The notes under the pieces were generated by a model, which worked only from the letters and a program-made list of their open reading frames with translations, was not told the origin of the DNA and ran no database searches. Source: Kribbella capetownensis (GTDB lineage Bacteria > Actinomycetota > Actinomycetes > Propionibacteriales > Kribbellaceae). From it: DNA of 64,000 bases. Location of the stretch: contig NZ_SJKD01000001.1 in the NCBI RefSeq assembly GCF_004331485.1, forward strand, positions 806,001 to 870,000, read 5' to 3'. The stretch's first letter is position 1, and each line of letters opens with the position of its first letter. Positions 49,675 through 58,181 of the stretch are shown in pieces. The translations under genes were made by a program, and so were the position numbers.

Positions 49675-50706
49675 TCAACACAGCAGCAGGCAAACGTCGC
49701 CGAACTCGTGCCAGAGGTAGTGCTTGTTCAGGGCGGCGGTGTAGGCACGCTGGACGGCGTCGGGGCCGGCGACCGACTCCAGCAGGAGGAGATGCGAGGC
49801 CTCCGGGGCGTGCATCCCCGTGATCAGGCCGTCGACGACGCGGGACGGGTGGTCCGGGCCGAGGACAAGGTCCGTCCAGCCGTTTGACGGGGTGACTGTG
49901 CCGTCGGTCGTTACGGCGGACTCGATGGCTCGGACAGCGGTGGTGCCTACGGCAATGACCCGGCCGCCGTTGGCCCTGACCCAGTTGACGAGGCGCGCGG
50001 TGTGCTCGGGTACGTCGTACCGCTCGGGCAGTGGTGGTTCGTGGCTCTCCAGGGACGAGACACCGCAGTGCAACAGGATCGGTGCGATCAGGACGCCCTG
50101 CGCTGCCAGGTGACTCACCAGCTCGAAGCTGAACGGCCTTGCGGCGCTGGGCATCTCCGCACTCCCGGGCTCACGGGCGAAGACAGTCTGGTACGACGCC
50201 AGTGGCCAACGTCGTCCGACGTAGCTGTAGCTGATCGGCCGGCCGTGACGAGTCAGATAGCCGAGCACATCGGGCACCGGCGGCTTGGCGCGCCACAGAC
50301 GGTTGGACTCCGATTGGTACGGCGCGAGCAGCGTCAGCACACCCCCGGGCATTTCCACCTGGTCGCCCGCCGTACCTCCCAGCATCGGTGCCCGGTTGCT
50401 GCGCAGTTCGACGACCCAGGTGCCGTCGTCGAGCGCGGTGGAGAAGTGCACGACGACAGGTGCCACACCGGCACCGGTGATCCACGAGCCGTCCACAGCC
50501 GCGGGCAGTGTGCCGGAGGTGTTCACCAGTAGCAGGTCGCCTGGCCGCAGATGCTCTCCGATCCGGTCGAACCGGGTGTGCGTGATGGTCGACCCCTCCG
50601 CGACCAGCAGCTTCACCTGATCCCGCGAGAGCCCTCTGGCCTCGGGTGGTTCGGAAGCGTTCAGCGAATCGGGCAGGACGAAGCGGGTCTGTGGATGGAC
50701 CGTCAC
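49675..50706 (-). CDS. QueA-like S-adenosylmethionine:tRNA ribosyltransferase-isomerase
   Basis: 343 residues from the GTG at 50706, which overlaps the SDR stop by four bases. QueA hallmarks include LLLVNTSGTLPAAVDG, APILLHCGVSSLESHEPPLP, ERYDVPEHTARLVNWVRANG, IAVGTTAVRAIESA, GLITGMHAPEASHLLLLESV and the C-terminal LNKHYLWHEFGDVCLLL. Family knowledge: QueA moves a ribosyl group from SAM to 7-aminomethyl-7-deazaguanine in tRNA during queuosine synthesis. Actinobacteria usually lack the full pathway and no tgt, queF or queG gene is in this window, so the role may differ. Coupled to an SDR gene. Confidence 0.87.
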   Translation of the reverse strand: MTVHPQTRFVLPDSLNASEPPEARGLSRDQVKLLVAEGSTITHTRFDRIGEHLRPGDLLLVNTSGTLPAAVDGSWITGAGVAPVVVHFSTALDDGTWVVELRSNRAPMLGGTAGDQVEMPGGVLTLLAPYQSESNRLWRAKPPVPDVLGYLTRHGRPISYSYVGRRWPLASYQTVFAREPGSAEMPSAARPFSFELVSHLAAQGVLIAPILLHCGVSSLESHEPPLPERYDVPEHTARLVNWVRANGGRVIAVGTTAVRAIESAVTTDGTVTPSNGWTDLVLGPDHPSRVVDGLITGMHAPEASHLLLLESVAGPDAVQRAYTAALNKHYLWHEFGDVCLLLC

Positions 50707-51437
50707 GGCGCCACCGCCGCGGCGAAGTCGGCTGCTCGGTAGCGACCACTCGCCGGCCGGCTGTCCAGCAGTTGCAGGAACGCCGGTACGACGGTTGCCG
50801 GCTCAGGCCGGTCCGAGATGTCCTCACCGGGGAACGCGGCCTGGTGCATCGCCGTCCGGAGGTCGCCCGGATCGACGGCGTACACAGCAAGCGAGGGGTG
50901 CTCGGCGGACAGCACGCGGCCGGCGTGGTCGAGTGCAGCCTTGGCCGAGCCGTAGCCGCCCCAGCCTTCGTACGCCTCGACCGCGGCGTCGGAGCTGATG
51001 TTGAGCAGGACACCGGCTGCTGCAGTGAGTGCAGGCAGTAACGCCTGGGCCAGTGCGATCGGCGCGACCACGTCGACCTCGTAGACGCGACGCAGTTCGT
51101 CGAGGTCTGCGGCATCCAACTGCTGCAGGGGACTCGGGCCGAGGTAGCTGGCGTTGTTGACCAGTAGGTCGAGCCGGCCGAGCTCGGTGACGGCATCGAC
51201 CAGGTCAGCACGGTGTTCGGGGTCAGTGACGTCACCCGCGAGCGGGACCACGTCGGTGCGGCCGGCCAGCGCGTCGGCCGCGTCCTTGAGGGCATCGGCG
51301 CCGCGGGCGTCGATGACCAGCGCCCAGCCGCGGTCGGCCAGGCCGTGCGCCAGCGCGAGTCCGAGGCCGGCGGATGCGCCGGTGACGAGAGCGACAGGAC
51401 GGTTGGCGGATTCAGGTGTCATGTCCGTCACTGTCAT
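50703..51437 (-). CDS. Short-chain dehydrogenase/reductase
   Basis: 244 residues. Cofactor site TGASAGLGLALAHGLADRG, the NNASYLG segment, and active site Ser (NISSDAAVEA) with Tyr-x-x-x-Lys in GYGSAKAALDHAG are intact. It is the first gene of a pair with the QueA-like gene, overlapping by GTGA, and lies 14 bases past the 3' end of the AGPS-like gene. Substrate unknown. Operon partnership with a QueA-like enzyme is uncommon. Confidence 0.9.
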   Translation of the reverse strand: MTVTDMTPESANRPVALVTGASAGLGLALAHGLADRGWALVIDARGADALKDAADALAGRTDVVPLAGDVTDPEHRADLVDAVTELGRLDLLVNNASYLGPSPLQQLDAADLDELRRVYEVDVVAPIALAQALLPALTAAAGVLLNISSDAAVEAYEGWGGYGSAKAALDHAGRVLSAEHPSLAVYAVDPGDLRTAMHQAAFPGEDISDRPEPATVVPAFLQLLDSRPASGRYRAADFAAAVAP

Positions 51438-51451
51438 ACTTCAAGTCGACT

Positions 51452-53011
51452 TCAGGTCAAGAGGATCCCTGGATTGAGGACGCGGCCGGGGTCGAGCACG
51501 TTCTTGACGGCCTGCAGGGCTTCGACGGCCAGCGGCCCGATCTCCTCGGCGTAGGCCTCTCGATGGTCTGTGCCCACGCCGTGGTGGTGGCTGATCGTTC
51601 CGCCGGCAACCGCGATCGCCTGGCTCGCCGCGGCTTTCGCCGTACGCCATTGGCCGACGGGATCGTCGGTCTGCGCGGAGATGACAGTGAAGTAGAGGGA
51701 GGCCCCTGTTTCGTAGACATGCGAGACGTGGCACAGCACGAGCGGCGGAGTGCCTTGGTCGGTCAGTGACCTCACGAGTGCCTCGGTGACCGCGGCCTTC
51801 AGGGCGGGCACCTTCGCCCAGAAGGCAGCGGTCTCGAGCGTCTCGACCAACGCACCTTCGTCCAGCAAGGGATCCCGCAGGTACGGCGCCCGGTAGCGCC
51901 CGACGCGCCAGGTCTCCCCAGGCCCTTCGCCGACGTTCTGCCCACCGGCCGCGGTCAGCACACCCGCCGTCGCTTGTTTGTACGGACCGTCGAACCCGAC
52001 GATCGCGAGTACGCCGCCCGTCCCACCGCCGAGCACATCCGGATCCGCGAGGTTCACCGCGGTCTCCGCTTCGTCGGACAACCGCAGTACGGTCGGCAAC
52101 GGCCCGTCCTGCGCCAGCCGGCGGATCGCGGTCAACCCAGCCTCGAAGTTCTCGAACCGCCACCCCTCGAAGTGCCGCTCGGTGGGTCGCGGCCGGATCC
52201 GTACGACGACCGACGTGATGATCCCGAACGCGCCTTCGGACCCGAGCACCAACTGACGCAGGTCCGGACCGGCGGCGGACATCGGTGCGCGTCCGAGCTC
52301 TACGGTCCCGCGCGGTGTCGCCAGCGTCAGCCCGACCACTATCTGATCGAACCGCCCGTACCCGGCCGACGACTGTCCACTCGACCGCGCCGCTGCATAG
52401 CCGCCGATACTCGCGCCCTCGTAGGACTGTGGGAAGTGGCCCAACGTGTAGCCGCGGTCAGCGAGCAGCGCCTCCGCCGCCGGACCCCGCACGCCGGCCT
52501 GCAGTGTGGCGGTCCGCGACACCTCGTCGATCTCGATCAGTTGGTCCAGCCGCCGCAGATCCACGGTGATGAAGCGCCGCGACGCCGCCAACCCTCCTAC
52601 GACTGACGTGCCGCCGGAGTACGGCACCACAGCCAGATCGTGCTCCGAGCACGCCGCCAGCACCGCGAGCACCTCGTCGTGGGTGCCCGGGTACACCACT
52701 GCGTCCGGCATGTCCGACGTGTCGCCGGCGCGGTGCCGCAGCAGGTCCGGAGTCGAGTAGCCGCGCGTGTGAGCCCACCGGGAATCCAGATCCGTGGTCA
52801 CGTGCTCGGCTCCGACCACCCCGGCCAGGAAGTTCAGCTGCGCGGCCGTCAGCCCGGGCCGGTCCACCGGGTCCACGGGACCTGCGGCTGGCCGTCGTAC
52901 GCCGAGATGCTTCAACGCATCGACGGCCGCGGCGGGCAGGTCGACGGGATGTGCCGGGTCGCCCCAGCGTCCCGGCGTGAGTTGCACAACAGGGAGGTCC
53001 GATTCGGTCAA
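51452..53011 (-). CDS. FAD-linked oxidase, alkyldihydroxyacetonephosphate synthase-like
   Basis: 519 residues from a TTG at 53011, preceded by AAGGGAG with 6-base spacing; no ATG or GTG serves better. FAD-binding PCMH domain (about 90-270) has AVVPYSGGTSVVGGL and EGASIGGYAAARSSGQSSAG. The C-terminal cap has HHHGVGTDHREAYAEEIGPL, the His-rich motif of alkylglycerone-phosphate synthase. Family knowledge: in mycobacteria the orthologous flavoprotein (Rv2251) is next to TetR and GlpD1, the same trio as here. A role in glycerol-phosphate-derived ether or glycerolipid metabolism fits (inference). Confidence 0.88.
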   Translation of the reverse strand: MTESDLPVVQLTPGRWGDPAHPVDLPAAAVDALKHLGVRRPAAGPVDPVDRPGLTAAQLNFLAGVVGAEHVTTDLDSRWAHTRGYSTPDLLRHRAGDTSDMPDAVVYPGTHDEVLAVLAACSEHDLAVVPYSGGTSVVGGLAASRRFITVDLRRLDQLIEIDEVSRTATLQAGVRGPAAEALLADRGYTLGHFPQSYEGASIGGYAAARSSGQSSAGYGRFDQIVVGLTLATPRGTVELGRAPMSAAGPDLRQLVLGSEGAFGIITSVVVRIRPRPTERHFEGWRFENFEAGLTAIRRLAQDGPLPTVLRLSDEAETAVNLADPDVLGGGTGGVLAIVGFDGPYKQATAGVLTAAGGQNVGEGPGETWRVGRYRAPYLRDPLLDEGALVETLETAAFWAKVPALKAAVTEALVRSLTDQGTPPLVLCHVSHVYETGASLYFTVISAQTDDPVGQWRTAKAAASQAIAVAGGTISHHHGVGTDHREAYAEEIGPLAVEALQAVKNVLDPGRVLNPGILLT

Positions 53012-53045
53012 GGTGGGCTCCCTTTCGGTACACCTGCGGGGTAGC

Positions 53046-53088
53046 GTCCGTGGGAGGTGGAACCCCCTGGCTCCCACCTTCCACGGAC
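53046..53088. promoter_or_regulatory. 15-bp inverted repeat in divergent control region
   Basis: The arms 53046-53060 (GTCCGTGGGAGGTGG) and 53074-53088 pair with only one G-U, around a 13-base loop. It lies between the start of the flavoprotein gene (53011) and the TetR gene (53127), too near their starts to be a plain terminator. A wide operator for TetR or a leader hairpin of the minus-strand gene are the options. Confidence 0.55.
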
Positions 53089-53126
53089 AGTTCCGGGACG
53101 GCAGAGTCGCTGATACACTCTGACGT

Positions 53127-53762
53127 GTGATGTCTCAGCGTAGCAGCGACGCGGTGTCAGACCCAGGGCCGGAGACGAGCGCGCGTCCGGCGCCCGCGAA
53201 CGCGATCGGCGAGGAACGGATCCTGGACGCGGCCTATGAGCTGCTGCTGGCGATCGGGATGCGCCGGATGACGATGGCCGACATCGCCCGGCACGCGGAG
53301 GTCTCGCGTGCGACGCTCTACCGCCGCTGGCCGAACGTGCAGGCCGTGGTCGCGGCTCTGATGACCCGGGAGTGGACCACCGCGCTGATGTCGGCGTTCC
53401 AGCCGGACGCGGCCGACGGTCGGTCCCGGCTGGTCGAGGGCGTCGTCGAGGTGGTCGCGAAGACCCGGGTGCACCCGTTGATGCGCAAGATCATCGAGCT
53501 CGATCCGGAGTTCCTCACGCCGTACCTGCTCGAGCGCCGCGGCAGCAGCACGGTCGCTCACCTGGCGCTGGTCGAGGAGGGCATCAAGGCCGGGCAGGCG
53601 GACGGCTCGATCCGGACCGGCGACCCGATGTGGCTGGCCCGGCAGATCATTCTCGTGTCCCTGGCCTCAGCGGTGTCCGGGCCGGTGATGGCCGCGAAGG
53701 ACGAGTACACGATGCTCGACGAGCAGCTCCGGGAGATGCTCACCAGGTACTTGGCGCCATGA
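53127..53762 (+). CDS. TetR family regulator of the glpD locus, probably leaderless
   Basis: 211 residues from the GTG at 53127 (an ATG follows at once). A -10 element TACACT at 53114-53119 would place the transcript start at or next to the GTG, so the mRNA may be leaderless, a frequent actinobacterial arrangement; no ribosome site is visible. HTH: ILDAAYELLLAIGMRRMTMA, DIARHAEVSRATLYRRWPNV. C-terminal region matches TetR_C. Its stop overlaps the glpD start (ATGA). ACAC-N6-GTGT (53115-53128) over the start may be its operator. Confidence 0.9.
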   Translation: MMSQRSSDAVSDPGPETSARPAPANAIGEERILDAAYELLLAIGMRRMTMADIARHAEVSRATLYRRWPNVQAVVAALMTREWTTALMSAFQPDAADGRSRLVEGVVEVVAKTRVHPLMRKIIELDPEFLTPYLLERRGSSTVAHLALVEEGIKAGQADGSIRTGDPMWLARQIILVSLASAVSGPVMAAKDEYTMLDEQLREMLTRYLAP

Positions 53763-55333
53763 CCGACCGGGGCGGCGGGGCGGGGAAGCCATTCAGCACC
53801 GTCGGCAATGCCAGCTTGAACGCGGCTCGCCGTGCCCGTGAACTGGACTGGCTGGAGACGACCGGCAAGGTCGACGTACTGGTCGTCGGTGGTGGAGTGA
53901 CCGGTGCCGGCGTCGCCCTGGACGCGGCCGCCCGCGGACTGTCCGTCGCCCTGGTGGAGAAGCACGATCTGGCGTTCGGCACCAGCCGGTGGAGCTCGAA
54001 GCTGGTGCACGGCGGTCTGCGCTACCTGGCGTCGGGCCACGTCGGCATCGCGTACGAGAGCGCTGTCGAGCGCGGCATCCTGATGAAGACGACCGCGCCG
54101 CATCTGGTCCACCCCGTCCCGCAGGTCGCCCCATGGTTGCCGCAGGCAAAGTTCGCGCAGGCGGCGTTGCTGCGCGGCGCCTTCCTCGGCGGCGATGTCC
54201 TGCGCACGTTCGCGCGGACGAGCGACGACTACCTGCCGCACTCGCGCCGGGTCAGCTCGGCGGAGATCCTGCGGTACGCACCGACGCTGCGGCCGGACGG
54301 CATGCGCGGCGGCTTCCTGACCTGGGACGGACAGTTGTACGACGACGCGCGGCTGGTGGTCGCGATCGCGCGGACCGCGGCGCAGTACGGCGCTCGCGTG
54401 CTCACCCGGGTCGCGGCCACCGAAGTCACCGGACGAGGCGCCGTACTGGTCGACCAGTTGACCGGGCACCAGTTGCAGGTGGCCGCGTCGGCGGTGATCA
54501 ACGCGGCCGGGATCTGGGCCGATCAGGTTGCCTCCGGCATCAAACTGCGGCCGAGCCGGGGGACGCATCTGGTCTTCCCGCAGTCCGCGTTCGGCGGGCT
54601 GTCCGCCGTGCTGACCGTCCCGGTCCCCGGCCAGTTGCGCCGGGTCGTGATGGCGATCCCGGCGCCGGACGACCGGGTGTACGTCGGGCTGACCGACGAG
54701 GACGCGCCCGGCCCGGTGAGCGACGTACCGCGGGCGACCGAGGCAGAGATCGACTTCCTGCTGGACACCATCAACCACGCGGTGCAGACGCCGCTGACCC
54801 GGGCCGACCTGCTGGGGACGTACGCCGGACTCCGGCCGCTGCTCGACACCGGACACCACAGTGGTGAGCACAAGACCGCGGACATCTCCCGGCGGCACGC
54901 GGTGATCACCGGTGCCGACGGGCTGGTGACGATCGTCGGCGGGAAGCTCACGACGTACCGGCGGATGGCCCAGGACGCGCTCGATGCCGCCCTCGGCCAG
55001 TCCGAGCTCGCCGTACGCCGACCGTGCCTGACGCACCGGATCCCGCTGGTGGGTGCGGCGGACCGGGTCCGGTTGGCTGCCGTACGAGCGCCGGCGCGGT
55101 TCGTCCAGCGATACGGCGTGGAGGCACCGGAGGTGATCGCCGGCGCGCCGACCATGCTGGAGCCGATCGCGCCGGGGCTGCGGACGACGTACGCCGAGTT
55201 GCTGTTCGCGGTCCGCCATGAGGGGGCGCTGACGGAGGACGACGTACTGGACCGGCGGACGCGGATCGGGCTGTCAGCGGCGGACCGGGAGTTGGCGCTG
55301 CCTGCGGTCCGGGAGGCATTCGCCGCAGTCTGA
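53759..55333 (+). CDS. glpD: Aerobic glycerol-3-phosphate dehydrogenase
   Basis: 524 residues from ATG 53759, coupled to the TetR stop. FAD fold VLVVGGGVTGAGVALDAAAR, the conserved GTSRWSSKLVHGGLRYLASG, and GGKLTTYRRMAQDALDAA are GlpD signatures. The C-terminal helical domain (about 385-524) is present. It oxidises glycerol-3-phosphate to dihydroxyacetone phosphate at the membrane with electrons to quinone. DHAP is the substrate for AGPS-type enzymes, so its proximity to the flavoprotein gene is meaningful (inference). M. tuberculosis GlpD1 (Rv2249c) is placed the same way. Confidence 0.94.
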   Translation: MTDRGGGAGKPFSTVGNASLNAARRARELDWLETTGKVDVLVVGGGVTGAGVALDAAARGLSVALVEKHDLAFGTSRWSSKLVHGGLRYLASGHVGIAYESAVERGILMKTTAPHLVHPVPQVAPWLPQAKFAQAALLRGAFLGGDVLRTFARTSDDYLPHSRRVSSAEILRYAPTLRPDGMRGGFLTWDGQLYDDARLVVAIARTAAQYGARVLTRVAATEVTGRGAVLVDQLTGHQLQVAASAVINAAGIWADQVASGIKLRPSRGTHLVFPQSAFGGLSAVLTVPVPGQLRRVVMAIPAPDDRVYVGLTDEDAPGPVSDVPRATEAEIDFLLDTINHAVQTPLTRADLLGTYAGLRPLLDTGHHSGEHKTADISRRHAVITGADGLVTIVGGKLTTYRRMAQDALDAALGQSELAVRRPCLTHRIPLVGAADRVRLAAVRAPARFVQRYGVEAPEVIAGAPTMLEPIAPGLRTTYAELLFAVRHEGALTEDDVLDRRTRIGLSAADRELALPAVREAFAAV

Positions 55334-55334
55334 C

Positions 55335-55364
55335 GCTCCCAGGGCTGAGGCTCCCAGGGCTGAG
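55335..55364. repeat. 15-bp tandem direct repeat after glpD
   Basis: GCTCCCAGGGCTGAG occurs twice head to tail (55335-55349 and 55350-55364), just past the glpD stop. Probable slippage duplication; each copy has weak CCCAGGG dyad symmetry. Confidence 0.8.
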
Positions 55365-55391
55365 CTAACTTGGCTGCGGGGAGGTGGACAG

Positions 55392-56318
55392 GTGTCGCAG
55401 CAGTATCCGTATCAGCCGGGGCCGTATCAGCCGATGCCCTACACGGCGCCGCCGGTGCCGCCGCGTTACCGGCCGTTGCGGCGGATCGCGCAGGTCAGCA
55501 TCGTGCTGATGGGGCTGACCTGCGTCGCCGCGGTGATCCAGTCGGTCCTGCTCTGGCGCTCGTACGACGACGTGAAGCGGTTCGTGTACGGCTTGCTCTC
55601 CGAGGAGGAGATCGACCGCGGCGTCCGCTCGATCGCCGGCAGCGGCCCACTTCTCGACCTGGTCGGCTACCTGCTCCTCGGCACGGCCATCACCTTCATC
55701 CTGTGGCTTTGGCGAGCGCGTGAGAACGCCGACTTCATCACCTCGCCGTTCGGTCCGAAGCCGTCGGACCTGAGCCCGCACCGGCTCGTGCAGGGCTGGG
55801 TCGTCGGGTCGTGGTTCTGTCCGATCGTGCAGTTCTGGTACCCGCTGCGGATCGTCGACGACGTGGTCGCCGCGAGCGAGCCGCGGGACCGGCCGGGTGC
55901 GTCCCGGACCGGCGAGGTCCGTGGACTGCTGTACGGCTGGTGGGCGGCGTGGACCGGGTTCTGGGTGATCCTGGTCGGCGGTGGCGGGATCGCGCTGATC
56001 GGCTTCATCGTGTGGATCGTCCGCCTGGTCGACGCGGCCGATGCTGCCGACGCGACCGGTGAGTACGTCGATATCTACGATCTGCAGGACTTCATGGTCC
56101 GGGTCGCGCTGGGCGTCAACATCGGCTTCACCGTGGCGACCGTCCTACTCATCGCGGCAGGGGTGGCCGCGTCACTGCTGCTGCTCCGCGTCAGCCGCTG
56201 GCAGCACGACCAGGTCACCGTTCCGCCGGTTGCCGTGGCGCCGCCACCACCTCCGCAGTACGTACCGCGCTACACCAACCCGGGTCCGACGTTCCCGTCC
56301 TACCGGCCGCCTTCGTAG
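55392..56318 (+). CDS. DUF4328 membrane protein with Pro/Tyr-rich ends
   Basis: 308 residues from the GTG at 55392. N-terminal 28 residues are Pro/Tyr/Gln-rich (SQQYPYQPGPYQPMPYTAPP) and the C-terminus also (PPPPPQYVPRYTNPGPTFPS). Between are four or five TM helices with the DUF4328 hallmarks RARENADF, HRLVQGWVVGSWFCPIVQFW and YPLRIVDDVVAASEPRD. This third family member in the window is far more distant from the two at 41.5-44.7 kb than these are from each other. It stands after glpD, 58 bases away. Confidence 0.8.
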   Translation: MSQQYPYQPGPYQPMPYTAPPVPPRYRPLRRIAQVSIVLMGLTCVAAVIQSVLLWRSYDDVKRFVYGLLSEEEIDRGVRSIAGSGPLLDLVGYLLLGTAITFILWLWRARENADFITSPFGPKPSDLSPHRLVQGWVVGSWFCPIVQFWYPLRIVDDVVAASEPRDRPGASRTGEVRGLLYGWWAAWTGFWVILVGGGGIALIGFIVWIVRLVDAADAADATGEYVDIYDLQDFMVRVALGVNIGFTVATVLLIAAGVAASLLLLRVSRWQHDQVTVPPVAVAPPPPPQYVPRYTNPGPTFPSYRPPS

Positions 56319-56327
56319 AGCCGGACT

Positions 56328-57086
56328 CTAGAGTCGACACAGTACTGCGGTGGCGTCGTCGTACCGCTTGCCGCGAAAGCTGCTCGGGTGCGCCGCCTTG
56401 TCGTACTTCCAGACGCGATCGACCAGCGTTGCCGGGCCTTCCGTCTCGAGCACGTCGATGAGGTCCTCCCACGAGTGCCCGTAGCGCTCGGCGTACCGCG
56501 CCGCTCCGTCGCTCAGTACGGCGATCAGTTCGACGTCCCCGCGATCCGTCGTACCGGTGAGCGCCTCGTACGCCGCCTTGGGTTCGGTGCTCGCGGCCCA
56601 GAACCCTCCGGGCTGATTGCGGAGCCGGCGGACCGCCTCGAAGGTGTACTCCGGCAGGAGATCGACGCGATTGTCGCTGTGAACGGTGATCGCTCCGCCT
56701 GGTGCCCGCACGACGAGAGGTGAGTCGGCCAGGACCAGGTGTTCGACCTGGTCCGGCCCGGCGCGGAACATCGCGACTGTGGACGACGGGCTGTCCGGAT
56801 TGGTGAGGTCACAGGTGCCGGCATGCACGGCGCAGACGGCGGCGATCGCGTCGGCCAGCAACTCGGGCAGCGGTGCGGACGACTGCGAGAGGAGCGGTAC
56901 GGCGAGCTCACGGGCCAACTGGGCGACCAGCCAGGCGACCGTGTGCAGGCAGCCGGAGTCGAGGCCTTGCCCGGCAGTCGCACCGTCGAGCACGACGACG
57001 AAGTCGGGTCCGGTCAGTGCGAGGTCCTCGTTCACTGCGGGCGGTCGCCGATCCGGCGCGGGCAGACTGAGCGAGCGGATCTCCAC
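56328..57086 (-). CDS. PP2C-like protein phosphatase (soluble)
   Basis: 252 residues from the GTG at 57086 (GGGAGA upstream). PP2C metal-binding motifs are partly kept: VNEDLALTGPDFVVVLDGAT near residue 20, DSPSSTVAMFRAG, VLADSPLVVRAPGG, VLSDGAARYAERYG and YDDATAVLCRL. Compared with PstP the RxNNED and DGMGG motifs are altered (DGATAG), so activity should be tested. No TM or sensor domain. Located convergent with the DUF4328 gene at 9 bases. Could antagonise an STK other than PknB. Confidence 0.78.
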   Translation of the reverse strand: MEIRSLSLPAPDRRPPAVNEDLALTGPDFVVVLDGATAGQGLDSGCLHTVAWLVAQLARELAVPLLSQSSAPLPELLADAIAAVCAVHAGTCDLTNPDSPSSTVAMFRAGPDQVEHLVLADSPLVVRAPGGAITVHSDNRVDLLPEYTFEAVRRLRNQPGGFWAASTEPKAAYEALTGTTDRGDVELIAVLSDGAARYAERYGHSWEDLIDVLETEGPATLVDRVWKYDKAAHPSSFRGKRYDDATAVLCRL

Positions 57087-57146
57087 CCGTCCATTCTCCC
57101 TTCCCACCCGATCGCGACCGCCGACCGTCCCCGCGTCGACGGGCGG

Positions 57147-58034
57147 CTAGGGCTGTGCGGCCCAACTGTCCGTGAGGGACTGGTCGAGGGAGATCTTCGG
57201 CGACCAGCCGAGGTGCTTGCCGATCAGGGCGGTGTCGGCCTGCTGCCAGGCGACCGCCGGTGTGCCGTCGTGGATGTCCTCGACGATCCGCGCCGGTTGA
57301 CCGCTCAGCTCGAACAGCTGCCCGGCCACATCCCGCGCCAGCACCGCCCGCCCGGTCCCGACGTTCAGCACCGGTGGCACCTTGCCGTCCGTGAGAGCGA
57401 CCGCGACCACCGCCTCGGCGACATCCCGCACATCGACGAAGTCGCGCCACACGTCCAGCGACCCGACCTCGATCAACTGCCGGCCGCGGAGATCCCGGAT
57501 CACCCGGCCGGTGAGCGTGCTTTCGGGCGCACCAGGGCCGATCACGTCGAAGATCCGGAGTATGACGGCATCTGCGCCGTTGCGCTGGGCGCGGAGGACG
57601 AGTTCGGAGCCGGCCAGCTTGGTGAGACCGTACGGACCGGCGGGGCGGGGCTCACCCTGCTCGTCCTGGCTGGTGCCGTGCGATGCGCCGCCGTACTCGG
57701 CGGCCGAGCCGAGCTGGACGAAGCGGGCGTGGCTGGCGTTGTCCCGGACCGAGGCGAGCAGAGCCCCGACGGCCGTGACGTTCGCGCGGACCAGAGTGGC
57801 CGGCTCACCCAGGGTGGCGCCGGCCGCGTTGATGACCACGGTCGGCTTGTACATGCCGATCTGCGTGTCCAGAGCGTAGGAGTGCATCGTGGCCAGGTCG
57901 CACAACCGGTGCGGCTCACCCCGGCTCCGGCTCAGACCACGGTGCTCCACGCCGCGGTCGGCGAGCAGTGCGCAGATCCTGGCGCCGAGGAAACCTCCCG
58001 CGCCGAACACCATCACCCGCTCAGTTCCGGTCAC
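57147..58034 (-). CDS. NAD-dependent epimerase/dehydratase family protein
   Basis: 295 residues from the GTG at 58034 (ATG at 58013 is a rival). Extended SDR fold with FGAGGFLGARICALLADRG, the AGAT loop, Ser in LGSAAEYGGASHG and Tyr-x-x-x-Lys in PAGPYGLTKLAGSEL. Binding-domain motif ILRIFDVIGPGAPEST and WRDFVDVRDVAEAVV. Typical of nucleotide-sugar epimerases or reductases. No glycan cluster adjoins, so the substrate is open. Upstream gap of 147 bases leads to the divergent pentapeptide gene. Confidence 0.88.
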   Translation of the reverse strand: MTGTERVMVFGAGGFLGARICALLADRGVEHRGLSRSRGEPHRLCDLATMHSYALDTQIGMYKPTVVINAAGATLGEPATLVRANVTAVGALLASVRDNASHARFVQLGSAAEYGGASHGTSQDEQGEPRPAGPYGLTKLAGSELVLRAQRNGADAVILRIFDVIGPGAPESTLTGRVIRDLRGRQLIEVGSLDVWRDFVDVRDVAEAVVAVALTDGKVPPVLNVGTGRAVLARDVAGQLFELSGQPARIVEDIHDGTPAVAWQQADTALIGKHLGWSPKISLDQSLTDSWAAQP

Positions 58035-58181
58035 GCTTCCATCGTGCGGCCCGTATTTGTCGGTGGGCTGAACGTTGGCCCTCGTCACGATCACAACTCC
58101 CGCGCGGACATCTCGGCGTACCTGCGTGTCGGTACCTCGTGGCAGGGTGGGGGACTCCGACGAGCGGGTGGAGGGTGAGCG

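Noticed and set aside
49612..49887. A 91-codon frame overlapping the QueA-like gene's 3' end
   Set aside because: It is opposite to conserved QueA sequence and has no homology-like motifs.
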